From the NCBI GenBank assembly GCA_016722575.1, contig JADKIY010000001.1, forward strand, positions 310,001-374,000: a DNA stretch of 64,000 nucleotides. The letters are read 5' to 3'. The first letter of the stretch is position 1. Every line of letters begins with the position of its first letter. The notes below the pieces were generated by a model. That model was not told where the DNA came from. It did no database searches and saw only the letters and a program-made list of their open reading frames with translations. Shown piece by piece: positions 1 through 8,138 of the stretch. The position numbers were made by a program, and so were the translations under genes. The DNA comes from Elusimicrobiota bacterium. Its GTDB lineage: Bacteria; Elusimicrobiota; Elusimicrobia; FEN-1173.

Positions 1-1
1 C

Positions 2-586
2 CGGCTGGCCTTCATTCAACGTGAAATCGCGGACAAAAAAGCCTCCATCAACGCCATCATCCCCACCAAGGCGGTCAACGAGCTGGCCCGGGTGCTGGGC
101 GCCGATGAAAAAGGCGCCGAATTGCTCGTGGGTTTCACCGAAAACCAGGTCACGTTCCAATACAAAAACGTGGTCATTATTTCCCGCCTGATCGAAGGCA
201 ACTTCCCCAATTTCGAGCAGGTGATCCCCAAATCCCACGACACCCGGCTCCGATTGAAAACCAAGCAGATTCTCTCGGCCACCCAGCGCGCCGCCGTCGG
301 CACCCTGGAACGCGGCGGGTCCGTCCGTTTTGCCCTCTCCGCCGGCCGCCTGCAGATTTCCGCCTCGGCCCAGGGCCGCGTGGAAGTGGAATCCGAAGTC
401 GAGGTGGACTACAAAGGCGAACCTTTCGCCATCGCCTTCAACCCGGCCTACCTGGTGGACGTTTTTAAGTCCTTGGAAGCCGATGAAATCTTTTTGGAAT
501 TCAGCACCCCGCTCAACCCCGGCGTTATTCACCCCGTGGGCGACGACAACTACAAGTACGTCGTCATGCCCATGCAGGTGTCCTAA
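2..586 (+). CDS. dnaN: DNA polymerase III beta clamp, 3' part (left end cut by window)
   Basis: This is the C-terminal 194 residues of the sliding clamp, which encircles DNA and tethers the replicative polymerase. The frame is open from base 2, so the start lies outside the window; the in-frame ATG at 92 is internal. The visible part covers the end of clamp domain 2 (IPTKAVNEL stretch) and domain 3. It ends in YVVMPMQVS, the typical clamp terminus that forms part of the hydrophobic binding pocket. The protein is normally about 370 residues, so roughly half is missing. It is followed 27 bp later by recF, the usual dnaN-recF order near oriC. Confidence 0.95.
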   Translation, partial: RLAFIQREIADKKASINAIIPTKAVNELARVLGADEKGAELLVGFTENQVTFQYKNVVIISRLIEGNFPNFEQVIPKSHDTRLRLKTKQILSATQRAAVGTLERGGSVRFALSAGRLQISASAQGRVEVESEVEVDYKGEPFAIAFNPAYLVDVFKSLEADEIFLEFSTPLNPGVIHPVGDDNYKYVVMPMQVS

Positions 587-613
587 ACCGGGTCTTCCTC
601 TGCCCTCTTCCTC

Positions 614-1756
614 GTGCGTCTGACCCACCTGGGCCTCCGGCAATTCCGGAATTTTGCCCGGCTGGATCTCGCGCCGGCTCCCGGGCTGAACGTCCTCATC
701 GGCCCCAACGGGGCCGGTAAATCCAACATTCTGGAATCCATCGCTGTTTTGGCCACGGGCCAAAGCCATCGCGGGGCCGAAATACGCCACTGGATACAGG
801 AGAGCAAAGACGAGTTGGCCCTGGTGGCCCAACTGGAAGGCGAAGAAACCATCGCCTTGGAACTCCGCCAAAAACGGGGGAGAATGCGCCAGGTCAAATT
901 CAACAACCGCCCCCAAGCCCGGGCCCGGGACTGGGCGGGCCGCATTCCCGTGGTGGCCTTTTCCCCGGAGGATTTGGATTTGGTGAAAGGGGACCCCGGC
1001 GTCCGCCGGCGGGCCTTAAACGACGTCCTGGGCCAGGTGAGCGCCGATTACGGCGACGCCCTGGCCCGCTACCAGAAACTGCTGGAGGAACGAAACGCCG
1101 CCCTGCGCCAAGTGCGGGAAGGCGCGGCCAAATCCAACGTGCTCGAGCCCTGGGACCTCGCGCTCCTCAAGGAAGGCGCCCGCTTGACCGTGGTCCGCCA
1201 ACAATTTTCCGATGAATTCGCCGGGCGCCTTCAACGCCGGCAGCAGGACCTGTCCCTTGGGCGGGACCGGGTCGCGATGATTTACCGCCCGTCTTTCCAC
1301 GTTCCTTCGGAAAACGAGGACGAGGTGGCGGACGCCAACCGGCGCCGCCTGGCCGACCTTCGGGAAGGGGAAATCGCCCTGGGATCCACCCTGATCGGCC
1401 CCCACCGGGACGACGTGGAATTTCGGCTGGGCGACGAACCCGCCAAGGCCCGGGCTTCCCAGGGCCAAACGCGCACGTTTGCCCTCTCCTGGAAATGGGA
1501 AGAGCGCCTTTACCTGAAGGAAAAATTGGCTCGGGAGCCCCTTTGTTTGTTGGACGACGTTTTTTCGGAGCTCGACCCGGAACGGCGGCACCAGCTCACG
1601 GAACGCCTGATGGCGGGCACCCAATGTTTCGTGACCTTGACCGACTTGTCCACCTGGGGCGCCTTCGGCATCGGCGACGCCCGCATTTTCGAAGTGCGGG
1701 AAGGCGCCGTGGACCATTCGACCAGCGTCCTGGACGCTCCCGGGGAACGCGCCTGA
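614..1756 (+). CDS. recF: DNA replication and repair protein RecF
   Basis: RecF is an SMC-like ATPase that helps load RecA at gapped DNA. The 380-residue product has the family's usual length. Walker A (GPNGAGKS) lies at residues 30-37, and the C-terminal Walker B/D-loop region reads LCLLDDVFSELD, the RecF version of the ABC signature. The start is a GTG at 614 giving MRLTHLGL, matching the family N-terminus (short beta strand, then the RNF motif); no strong Shine-Dalgarno is visible. It lies between dnaN and a DciA-like gene in a probable operon. Confidence 0.96.
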   Translation: MRLTHLGLRQFRNFARLDLAPAPGLNVLIGPNGAGKSNILESIAVLATGQSHRGAEIRHWIQESKDELALVAQLEGEETIALELRQKRGRMRQVKFNNRPQARARDWAGRIPVVAFSPEDLDLVKGDPGVRRRALNDVLGQVSADYGDALARYQKLLEERNAALRQVREGAAKSNVLEPWDLALLKEGARLTVVRQQFSDEFAGRLQRRQQDLSLGRDRVAMIYRPSFHVPSENEDEVADANRRRLADLREGEIALGSTLIGPHRDDVEFRLGDEPAKARASQGQTRTFALSWKWEERLYLKEKLAREPLCLLDDVFSELDPERRHQLTERLMAGTQCFVTLTDLSTWGAFGIGDARIFEVREGAVDHSTSVLDAPGERA

Positions 1757-1776
1757 GCCCCGTTCGACGGCCGCGG

Positions 1777-2091
1777 GTGAAGGTTCTCCGGCCCGCCACG
1801 GCGATTCTTTCCGCGGTTTTGGCCCGCTCCGGATACGAGCCCCGCCATTTCGCGTTGTTTGAAGTGTGGGACCGACTCCTGGGCCCCCAGGCGACGAAGG
1901 CCCGGGCCGTCGGCGTCAAAAACGGTCGCCTCTACGTGGACGTCGACAGTTCCGTCCGCCTTCACACCTTGACCCTGCGCAAGCGGGAGCTGGTCAAAAA
2001 AATGAACGGCGCCTTTGGCGGAGAAGCCCCCCTTTCTGATATAATTTTCCGTCTAGGGACGACCCCCTTTTCCGACGACACCAATGCCTAA
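1777..2091 (+). CDS. DUF721 / DciA-like helicase-loader protein
   Basis: This 104-residue protein matches the DUF721 family, whose members (DciA) bind and help load the replicative helicase DnaB in bacteria lacking DnaC. Visible family features are an FEVWDRLLG helix near residue 30 (the conserved Trp), a basic region, the strand NGRLYVDVDSS and the helix LRKRELVKKMN. The frame is open upstream into recF, but the GTG at 1777 gives a normal-sized product 20 bp after the recF stop. The end overlaps an alternative ATG of gyrB (2084). The position between recF and gyrB is typical for this family. Confidence 0.82.
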   Translation: MKVLRPATAILSAVLARSGYEPRHFALFEVWDRLLGPQATKARAVGVKNGRLYVDVDSSVRLHTLTLRKRELVKKMNGAFGGEAPLSDIIFRLGTTPFSDDTNA

Positions 2092-2158
2092 GAAACCCAA
2101 ACCCCCGGCGACCAAAAGCGCCCAACCGAAACGGGCCGCCGACCAAGCGGCGACAACC

Positions 2159-2164
2159 AGGAGG
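2159..2164 (+). promoter_or_regulatory. Shine-Dalgarno AGGAGG that decides the gyrB start
   Basis: A perfect AGGAGG lies 6 nt before the GTG at 2171, in frame with gyrB. The upstream in-frame ATG at 2084 has no comparable ribosome binding site. This favours GTG 2171 as the true gyrB start. Confidence 0.7.
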
Positions 2165-2170
2165 CAACGA

Positions 2171-4690
2171 GTGGCCACCGAAGCGTTAGACAAACCCGCG
2201 AAAAGCGCGGCCTACGATTCTTCATCCATCCAAGTGCTGGAAGGCCTGGAGGCCGTCCGCCGCCGCCCGGGCATGTACATCGGACCCACGGACCAACGCG
2301 GCCTTCATCACCTGGTCTACGAAGCCGTCGACAATTCCATCGACGAGGTTTTGGCCGGCCACGCCACCCTGGTGGAAGTGACCATCCACGAAGACAACTC
2401 CATCACCGTCCTGGACGACGGCCGCGGCATTCCCGTGGAACCGAAAAACGACATCAAGGACCCGAAGCTCAAGGGCAAATCGGCCTTGGAAATCGTCATG
2501 ACGGTCCTGCACGCCGGCGGCAAGTTCGAGCAGAACGCCTACAAATATTCCGGCGGCCTCCACGGGGTCGGCATTTCCTGTGTCAATGCCCTGTCGGATA
2601 AATTCAAAGTCGAAGTCTACCGCGACGGCAAGGTCTATTCCCAAACCTACAAATGCGGCAAACCCGACCAGGACGTCCGGGTGACCGGCAAGACCGAAAA
2701 CCGCGGGACCCGGGTGACGTTCCATCCGGACCCGTCGATCTTCAGCGAACACACCTATTCCTTCGACACGCTGGCGGCCCGGTTGCGGGAACTGGCGTTC
2801 TTGAACCCCGGCGTCCGCATTAATTTATTGGACGAGCGGGACGACAAGCAGCACCTCTTCCATTTCGAAGGCGGCATCGTCGAATTCATCAAATTCGTCA
2901 ACGCCCACAAAACGCCCCTTCACGCGACGCCCATCTACTTCCGGAAGGAACGGGAAAACATCCAGGTCGAGGCGGCCATTCAGTACACGGACGCCTACAC
3001 CGAGCAGGTCTACTCCTTCGCCAACAACATTTCCACCGTGGACGGCGGCACCCACATGACGGGGTTCCGCTCCGCCATCACCCGGGTGATGAACGACTAC
3101 GTGAAGAAACACGATTTGCTCAAGGGGAAGGATTACACGATCACCGGCGATGACACCCGGGAGGGCCTGACCGCCGTCCTGTCGGTGCGCATCCCGACCC
3201 AGGATCTGAAATTCGACAGCCAAACCAAGGGCAAGCTGGTCAACCCCGAAGCCGAAGGGCTCGTGAAGTCGATTGTGAGCGATACGCTGGCGACGTTCTT
3301 CGAAGAAAACCCCAACACCGCCAAAAACATCTGCGAAAAAGCGATCCTCTCCGCCGAAGCCCGGGAAGCGGCCCGGAAAGCCCGGGAACTGACGCGCCGC
3401 AAAGGCGCCTTGGATTCCGCCTCTCTGCCCGGGAAATTGGCCGACTGCCAAGAACGGGACCCGGCCAAATCCGAAATTTACATCGTCGAAGGCGATTCCG
3501 CCGGCGGGTCGGCCAAACAGGGGCGAAACCGCGCCTACCAGGCCATTTTGCCCCTCAAGGGTAAAATCCTGAACGTCGAAAAATCCCGGCTGGCCAAGAT
3601 GCTCGCCAACGACGAAATCCGAACCTTGATCACGGCCCTGGGCTGCGGCGTGGGCCAGGTGGAGGGCGACGACGGCATCAACATCGCCAAGCTCCGCTAC
3701 CACAAGATCATCATCATGACCGACGCCGACGTGGACGGCGCCCACATCCGAACGCTGTTGCTCACCTTCTTCTTCCGCCAAATGAAACCGCTGGTGGACC
3801 GGGGCTACATCTACATCGCCCAGCCGCCCCTCTACAAGATCAAAAAAGCGAAGAAAGAAATGTACATCGACACCGAAGACAAAATGGACGAGTGGCTGTT
3901 GGCCGAGGGCATGGACACGGCCGAGGTCCTCAATTTGTCCAAGGGCAAATCCGGGGTCAAAGTGGACGGCGCGAAACTCAAGGGCGCCTTCAAGGCCCTG
4001 ACCGAATTGGAAACCCTGCGCAAGCGCCTCCAGAAAAAGGGCGTTTCCTGGGCGGACTATCTCGCCTTCAGCAAAAAAGAGGCCTTCCCCTTGTACCGCG
4101 TTGAAGAGGAATCGGGCCCGAAATACCTGTTCACGGAAAAAGAAGTGAAAACCTGGCGGGAAACCTTCATGGAAACCCGCAAAGCCAAGCTTCAACAGCA
4201 GTTGGCCGCGGCCGGGGAAGCCGCGACCGGGTCCGCCGGGGTGGAGGAAGAGGATTTGAGCGCCCACATGAAGGAACTGCTGGAGCTCAAGAAAATCAAC
4301 GCGCTGGCCGGCAAGCTCCAGGACGCCGGGTTCGACGTGACGGTGGAAGCCGTCGCCAAGGGCGACGAAAAAAGCAAAGCGATGTACCGCGTCGTCGTCG
4401 ACGCCGAGGAGAAGGACGTGGCGTCCATCGCCGAGCTCCTGGAAGCCATCAAGGACGCCGGGCGCAAGGGCGCCACCATCCAGCGCTACAAAGGGTTGGG
4501 CGAAATGAACCCGCAGCAGTTGTGGGAAACCACCATGGACCCGCAAAATCGAAAGCTTCTGCGGGTGAAGCTGGACGCCAACAGCACCGAAGCCGACGAC
4601 GTGTTCACCGTGCTCATGGGCGACAAAGTGGAACCCCGGCGCCAGTTCATCGAATCCCACGCGTCCGAAGTCCAGAACCTCGACATTTAA
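2171..4690 (+). CDS. gyrB: DNA gyrase subunit B
   Basis: GyrB is the ATPase subunit of gyrase, which introduces negative supercoils. In order the protein shows the GHKL ATPase (EAVDNSIDE, DDGRGIPVE, GLHGVGISCVNAL), the transducer domain, and the TOPRIM domain with EGDSAGGS from residue 440 and DADVDG from residue 518. A GyrB tail with RYKGLGEMNP follows. About 200 residues are inserted between TOPRIM and the tail, as in the long Gram-negative GyrB type. The start is GTG 2171 (839 residues), preceded by AGGAGG. A start at ATG 2084 would add 29 Lys/Ala/Pro-rich residues and overlap the DciA-like gene by 8 bp; it cannot be excluded. gyrA follows after 15 bp. Confidence 0.97.
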   Translation: MATEALDKPAKSAAYDSSSIQVLEGLEAVRRRPGMYIGPTDQRGLHHLVYEAVDNSIDEVLAGHATLVEVTIHEDNSITVLDDGRGIPVEPKNDIKDPKLKGKSALEIVMTVLHAGGKFEQNAYKYSGGLHGVGISCVNALSDKFKVEVYRDGKVYSQTYKCGKPDQDVRVTGKTENRGTRVTFHPDPSIFSEHTYSFDTLAARLRELAFLNPGVRINLLDERDDKQHLFHFEGGIVEFIKFVNAHKTPLHATPIYFRKERENIQVEAAIQYTDAYTEQVYSFANNISTVDGGTHMTGFRSAITRVMNDYVKKHDLLKGKDYTITGDDTREGLTAVLSVRIPTQDLKFDSQTKGKLVNPEAEGLVKSIVSDTLATFFEENPNTAKNICEKAILSAEAREAARKARELTRRKGALDSASLPGKLADCQERDPAKSEIYIVEGDSAGGSAKQGRNRAYQAILPLKGKILNVEKSRLAKMLANDEIRTLITALGCGVGQVEGDDGINIAKLRYHKIIIMTDADVDGAHIRTLLLTFFFRQMKPLVDRGYIYIAQPPLYKIKKAKKEMYIDTEDKMDEWLLAEGMDTAEVLNLSKGKSGVKVDGAKLKGAFKALTELETLRKRLQKKGVSWADYLAFSKKEAFPLYRVEEESGPKYLFTEKEVKTWRETFMETRKAKLQQQLAAAGEAATGSAGVEEEDLSAHMKELLELKKINALAGKLQDAGFDVTVEAVAKGDEKSKAMYRVVVDAEEKDVASIAELLEAIKDAGRKGATIQRYKGLGEMNPQQLWETTMDPQNRKLLRVKLDANSTEADDVFTVLMGDKVEPRRQFIESHASEVQNLDI

Positions 4691-4705
4691 TTCGGAGAGA
4701 ATGAC

Positions 4706-7201
4706 ATGGCCGACACCAAAAACACCGAACAAGGCGACCTGCTGGACCGCGTGATCCCCCGCGCCATCGAAGAGGAGATGAAGACCTCCTACATCGATTA
4801 CGCCATGAGCGTCATCGTGGGCCGGGCCCTGCCCGACGTGCGGGACGGCCTGAAGCCCGTCCACCGGCGAATTCTCTACACCATGGACGAAATGGGCCTG
4901 GCCCACAACAAGCCCTACAAAAAGAGCGCCCGCGTGGTCGGCGACGTCATGGGCAAATACCATCCCCACGGCGACAGCGCCATTTACGACGCCGTCGTCC
5001 GCATGGTTCAGGATTTCTCCCTCCGCCATCCGCTCGTGGACGGCCAGGGCAACTTCGGCTCCATCGATGCCGATCCCCCGGCCGCCATGCGGTACACCGA
5101 GGTGCGCCTCGCGACCATCGCCCAGGAAATGCTGGGCGACATCGACAAAAACACCGTGGATTTCGGCCCCAACTACGACGGGTCCCTCACGGAACCCCTG
5201 GTCCTCCCGGCGAAACTTCCCAACCTGTTGATCAACGGCTCTTCCGGCATCGCCGTCGGCATGGCGACCAACATTCCGCCCCACAACCTGGTGGAAGTCT
5301 GCGACGCGGTGAACGCCTACATCGAAAACGAGAACGTGACCACGGGCGAACTGCTCAAAATCATCAAGGGGCCCGATTTCCCGACGGCCGCCACCATCAC
5401 CGGTCGGGAGGGCATCAAGCAGTATTTTGAAACCGGCCGCGGCTCCATCACGACCCGCGCCAAAGCGGAGATCGAAGACATCCGCGGCGGCAAGCAGGCC
5501 ATCATCATCAACGAACTGCCCTACCAGGTGAACAAGGCCCAGCTGTTGGAAACCATCGCGGAACTCGTGCGGGACAAGAAAGTCGACGGCATCTCCGACA
5601 TCCGGGACGAATCCGACCGGGACGGCATCCGCGTCGTCGTCGAACTCAAGCGCGACGGCAACGCCCAGGTGGTGCTGAACCAGCTCTACAAATACACCCA
5701 GATGGAAACCTCCATGGGCGTCATCATGCTGGCGCTCGTGAACGGACGCCCGCGGGTCCTCGCCATGCGGGAGATGCTCAAGTATTACGTCGAGCACCGC
5801 CGGGAAGTCGTCATCCGCCGGACCCGCCACGAATTGAAGCGGGCCGAAGACCGCGCCCACATTTTGGAAGGGTTGCGCATCGCCATCGATCATCTGGACA
5901 AGGTCATCAAGACCATTCGGGAATCCAAAAACACCGAGGCCGCCCGAACGGCCCTCATGGAAAAATTCGAACTCTCGCGCATTCAGGCCCAGGCCATTTT
6001 GGACATGCGCCTCCACCAGTTGACCGCCCTGGAGCGCAAAGCCCTGGAAGAGGAATACCTGGAGCTCATCAAAACCATCGCCCGCCTCAAAGCCCTCCTG
6101 GCCGACGCCCGGAAAATCCTGGGCGTGATTCAGGAAGAGCTCAAAGAATTGAAGGAAAAATACGGCGAGAAGCGGCGCACCCAAATCACCGCCGCGGTGG
6201 AGGAAATGGAAATCGAGGACTTGATCGCCCAGGAAGACGTGGCGGTCACCTTCTCCCACGCGGGCTACGTCAAGCGCCTGCCCGTGGACACCTACCGCGC
6301 GCAAAAACGCGGCGGCCGGGGCGTCACCGGCATGACCACGAAGGAAGAAGATTTCGTGGAACAGCTTTTCGTGACCAACACCCACGCCCATCTGCTGCTC
6401 TTCACCACCCGGGGCCGGGCCTACAGCGTCCGCGTCTACGAGATTCCCGAAGCGGGCCGGGCGTCCCGCGGCAAGGCCGTGGTCAATCTGGTGGCGCTCA
6501 ACCCCGACGAGAAGATCACCTCGGCCATTCCGGTGACGTCCTTCGAACCGGAGAAAACCAAGGACACGGGGCTCATTCTCTGCACCCGGAACGGGCAGAT
6601 CAAGCGCACCGCGCTCTCGGAATACGACAGCGTGCGCAAAAGCGGCATCATGGCCATCGGCCTGGACGAAGGCGACATCTTGGTGGACGCCAAATTGACC
6701 GATGAGAAACGCGAGGTGCTGATCGGCACCAAGCACGGCATGTGCATCCGCTTTCCGGCGGAGCAGGTCCGCTTGATGGGCCGCGGGGCCGGCGGCGTCC
6801 GCGGCGTCCGTTTGGAAAAAGACGACCAGGTGGTGGGCATGGAAGTCACCGCCCCCGCCCGGAAGGAAACCCTCGTGACCGCCTGCGAATTCGGCTACGG
6901 CAAACGCACGGAACTCTCCGAATACCGCGACCAAAACCGGGGCGGTTCCGGCGTGATCACCATCAAAACCTCGGACCGCAACGGGCCCGTGGTCGGGATC
7001 AAGCTCGTGACCAACGAGGACGACCTCATGCTGATGACGGAAAAAGGCATGACCGTGCGCGTCCACACCAAGGACTTATCGGTCATCGGCCGGAACACCC
7101 AAGGCTATCGGTTGATTCGAATGGAAGAAGGCGACAAGCTCGCCAACATCGCGCCGGTGGTGGCGGAGGAAGAGGACAACGGGGACGCCAAGGGCGCCTG
7201 A
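4706..7201 (+). CDS. gyrA: DNA gyrase subunit A
   Basis: GyrA is the breakage-reunion subunit. The catalytic tyrosine is Tyr130 in AAMRYTEVRL. The quinolone-determining loop has HGDSAIYD with Ser91 and Asp95, equivalent to E. coli Ser83 and Asp87, so it carries the susceptible-type residues. The GyrA box QKRGGRG lies at residues 533-539 at the start of the C-terminal beta-pinwheel. This distinguishes it from ParC and supports true negative supercoiling. At 831 residues it has normal length. The start follows GGAGAGAATGAC 15 bp after gyrB, so the two subunits are co-transcribed. An archease-like gene follows directly. Confidence 0.98.
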   Translation: MADTKNTEQGDLLDRVIPRAIEEEMKTSYIDYAMSVIVGRALPDVRDGLKPVHRRILYTMDEMGLAHNKPYKKSARVVGDVMGKYHPHGDSAIYDAVVRMVQDFSLRHPLVDGQGNFGSIDADPPAAMRYTEVRLATIAQEMLGDIDKNTVDFGPNYDGSLTEPLVLPAKLPNLLINGSSGIAVGMATNIPPHNLVEVCDAVNAYIENENVTTGELLKIIKGPDFPTAATITGREGIKQYFETGRGSITTRAKAEIEDIRGGKQAIIINELPYQVNKAQLLETIAELVRDKKVDGISDIRDESDRDGIRVVVELKRDGNAQVVLNQLYKYTQMETSMGVIMLALVNGRPRVLAMREMLKYYVEHRREVVIRRTRHELKRAEDRAHILEGLRIAIDHLDKVIKTIRESKNTEAARTALMEKFELSRIQAQAILDMRLHQLTALERKALEEEYLELIKTIARLKALLADARKILGVIQEELKELKEKYGEKRRTQITAAVEEMEIEDLIAQEDVAVTFSHAGYVKRLPVDTYRAQKRGGRGVTGMTTKEEDFVEQLFVTNTHAHLLLFTTRGRAYSVRVYEIPEAGRASRGKAVVNLVALNPDEKITSAIPVTSFEPEKTKDTGLILCTRNGQIKRTALSEYDSVRKSGIMAIGLDEGDILVDAKLTDEKREVLIGTKHGMCIRFPAEQVRLMGRGAGGVRGVRLEKDDQVVGMEVTAPARKETLVTACEFGYGKRTELSEYRDQNRGGSGVITIKTSDRNGPVVGIKLVTNEDDLMLMTEKGMTVRVHTKDLSVIGRNTQGYRLIRMEEGDKLANIAPVVAEEEDNGDAKGA

Positions 7202-7268
7202 CCCCCGGCCGCCTTTCGATTGGGAGCCGCGCGGCGATCGCCTCGCGCTCAACGCTCGGGGCGTCGAC

Positions 7269-7643
7269 TTGGCGGAAGTCTTTGTGAACGCGGGCCGGGG
7301 GTATTCCTCGCTTTTGGCCGATCCCGAGAGCGTAGCTCCGGGGGGCCTTCACGACCGCCTGCGGGTGGAAGCGGCGAACCGGGAAGAGCTGGCGGCGGCC
7401 TTTCTGAATGAGCTTTTGAGATTGTTCCAGCGGGAACGTGAAATCTTTTGCCGGTTTCACCCCCGCCGAGTGACCGAAACCTATTGTGAAATGGAAGCGG
7501 ACGGCGAGCTTTGGGATCCCGGCCGCCACCGCGCCGGTTGGGATCTAAAACCGCTCTCGGCCGTTGACGTGACCTGGGCCGGTGTTCCGGGCGAACTCCC
7601 CGTCGTCCGTTTTCTCCTCCCCGTTCTATCCCGCGCCTCCTAA
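7269..7643 (+). CDS. archease-like protein (start uncertain)
   Basis: The product resembles archease, a small protein that assists the RNA ligase RtcB. Similar elements are LAEVFVNAGRGYSSLL (archease leelF.nAa.g...L), AAAFLNELLRLFQRE (LLv.WLNELL), and a C-terminal LKPLSAVDVTWAGV strand like the family's VKAvTyh. The homologous frame continues upstream, without a stop, to the end of gyrA (GDRLALNARGVD before the first start). However, no ATG, GTG or TTG is present there, so TTG 7269 truncates the first strand. Either the start is unusual or an indel hides it. No rtcB is visible in the window. The archease call rests on pattern similarity. Confidence 0.55.
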   Translation: MAEVFVNAGRGYSSLLADPESVAPGGLHDRLRVEAANREELAAAFLNELLRLFQREREIFCRFHPRRVTETYCEMEADGELWDPGRHRAGWDLKPLSAVDVTWAGVPGELPVVRFLLPVLSRAS

Positions 7644-7684
7644 AATCATCCAAAATCCGACCAGGCCGTCCCTCCCCCGCGCGT

Positions 7685-8128
7685 TCAGCGTTGGGGGAGC
7701 CGCACCTCCGCCTTGCGCCGTTCCATGGCGGCGGCCATCCCCACCAACCCCTCTTCCCCGATGATTTTCTCCGCCAAGGGGAACAAGGCGTCTTCCTCTT
7801 TGGTGAAATGGGTTTCCAGCAGGACCCGTAGAGTGAGAAGGTGCGGGCGAACGGACGGGTCCCCGGGAGGGACGCCGCGAAGGCGGACAAAAAGACCGGC
7901 GATGTCCCGGTGTTCCTGAGCGATTTCCTCCCGGAAGGGCTGAAACAGCAACGGTCGGGCTTTCAACGCGGGCAGAAGGAACTCGTCCTCGAACCACGCG
8001 TGACCCGCCACGACCCGGTCCGCGGTCGCCAGGAGATGGGGATAGCGGGGATGGTCTTCGACCAGGTCGGCCAGAAGCTTGCGGATCATTGTGTGATCCT
8101 TGAGCAACTGGACGGTGGCCGTCGGCAC
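7685..8128 (-). CDS. hemerythrin HHE-domain protein
   Basis: A 147-residue all-helical protein with the HHE cation-binding pattern: KDHTMIRKLL near the N-terminus, GHAWFEDEFLLPAL, EEIAQEHRDI and LLETHFTKEEDALFPLAEKII. The spaced His and Glu residues would form a di-iron site that binds oxygen or nitric oxide or buffers iron. It has no membrane segment and no DNA-binding domain. The start is a GTG at 8128, 10 bp downstream of the PEPCK stop, so it is probably the last gene of a cyclase-PEPCK-HHE operon. It is unrelated in sequence layout to the classical bacteriohemerythrin at 33 kb. Confidence 0.8.
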   Translation of the reverse strand: MPTATVQLLKDHTMIRKLLADLVEDHPRYPHLLATADRVVAGHAWFEDEFLLPALKARPLLFQPFREEIAQEHRDIAGLFVRLRGVPPGDPSVRPHLLTLRVLLETHFTKEEDALFPLAEKIIGEEGLVGMAAAMERRKAEVRLPQR

Positions 8129-8138
8129 GACAGGGCTT

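Noticed and set aside
2825..7066. A 1413-residue open frame on the minus strand opposite gyrB and gyrA
   Set aside because: It is a shadow frame created by high GC at third codon positions in gyrB and gyrA; its product is His/Phe/Val-rich and unlike any protein family.
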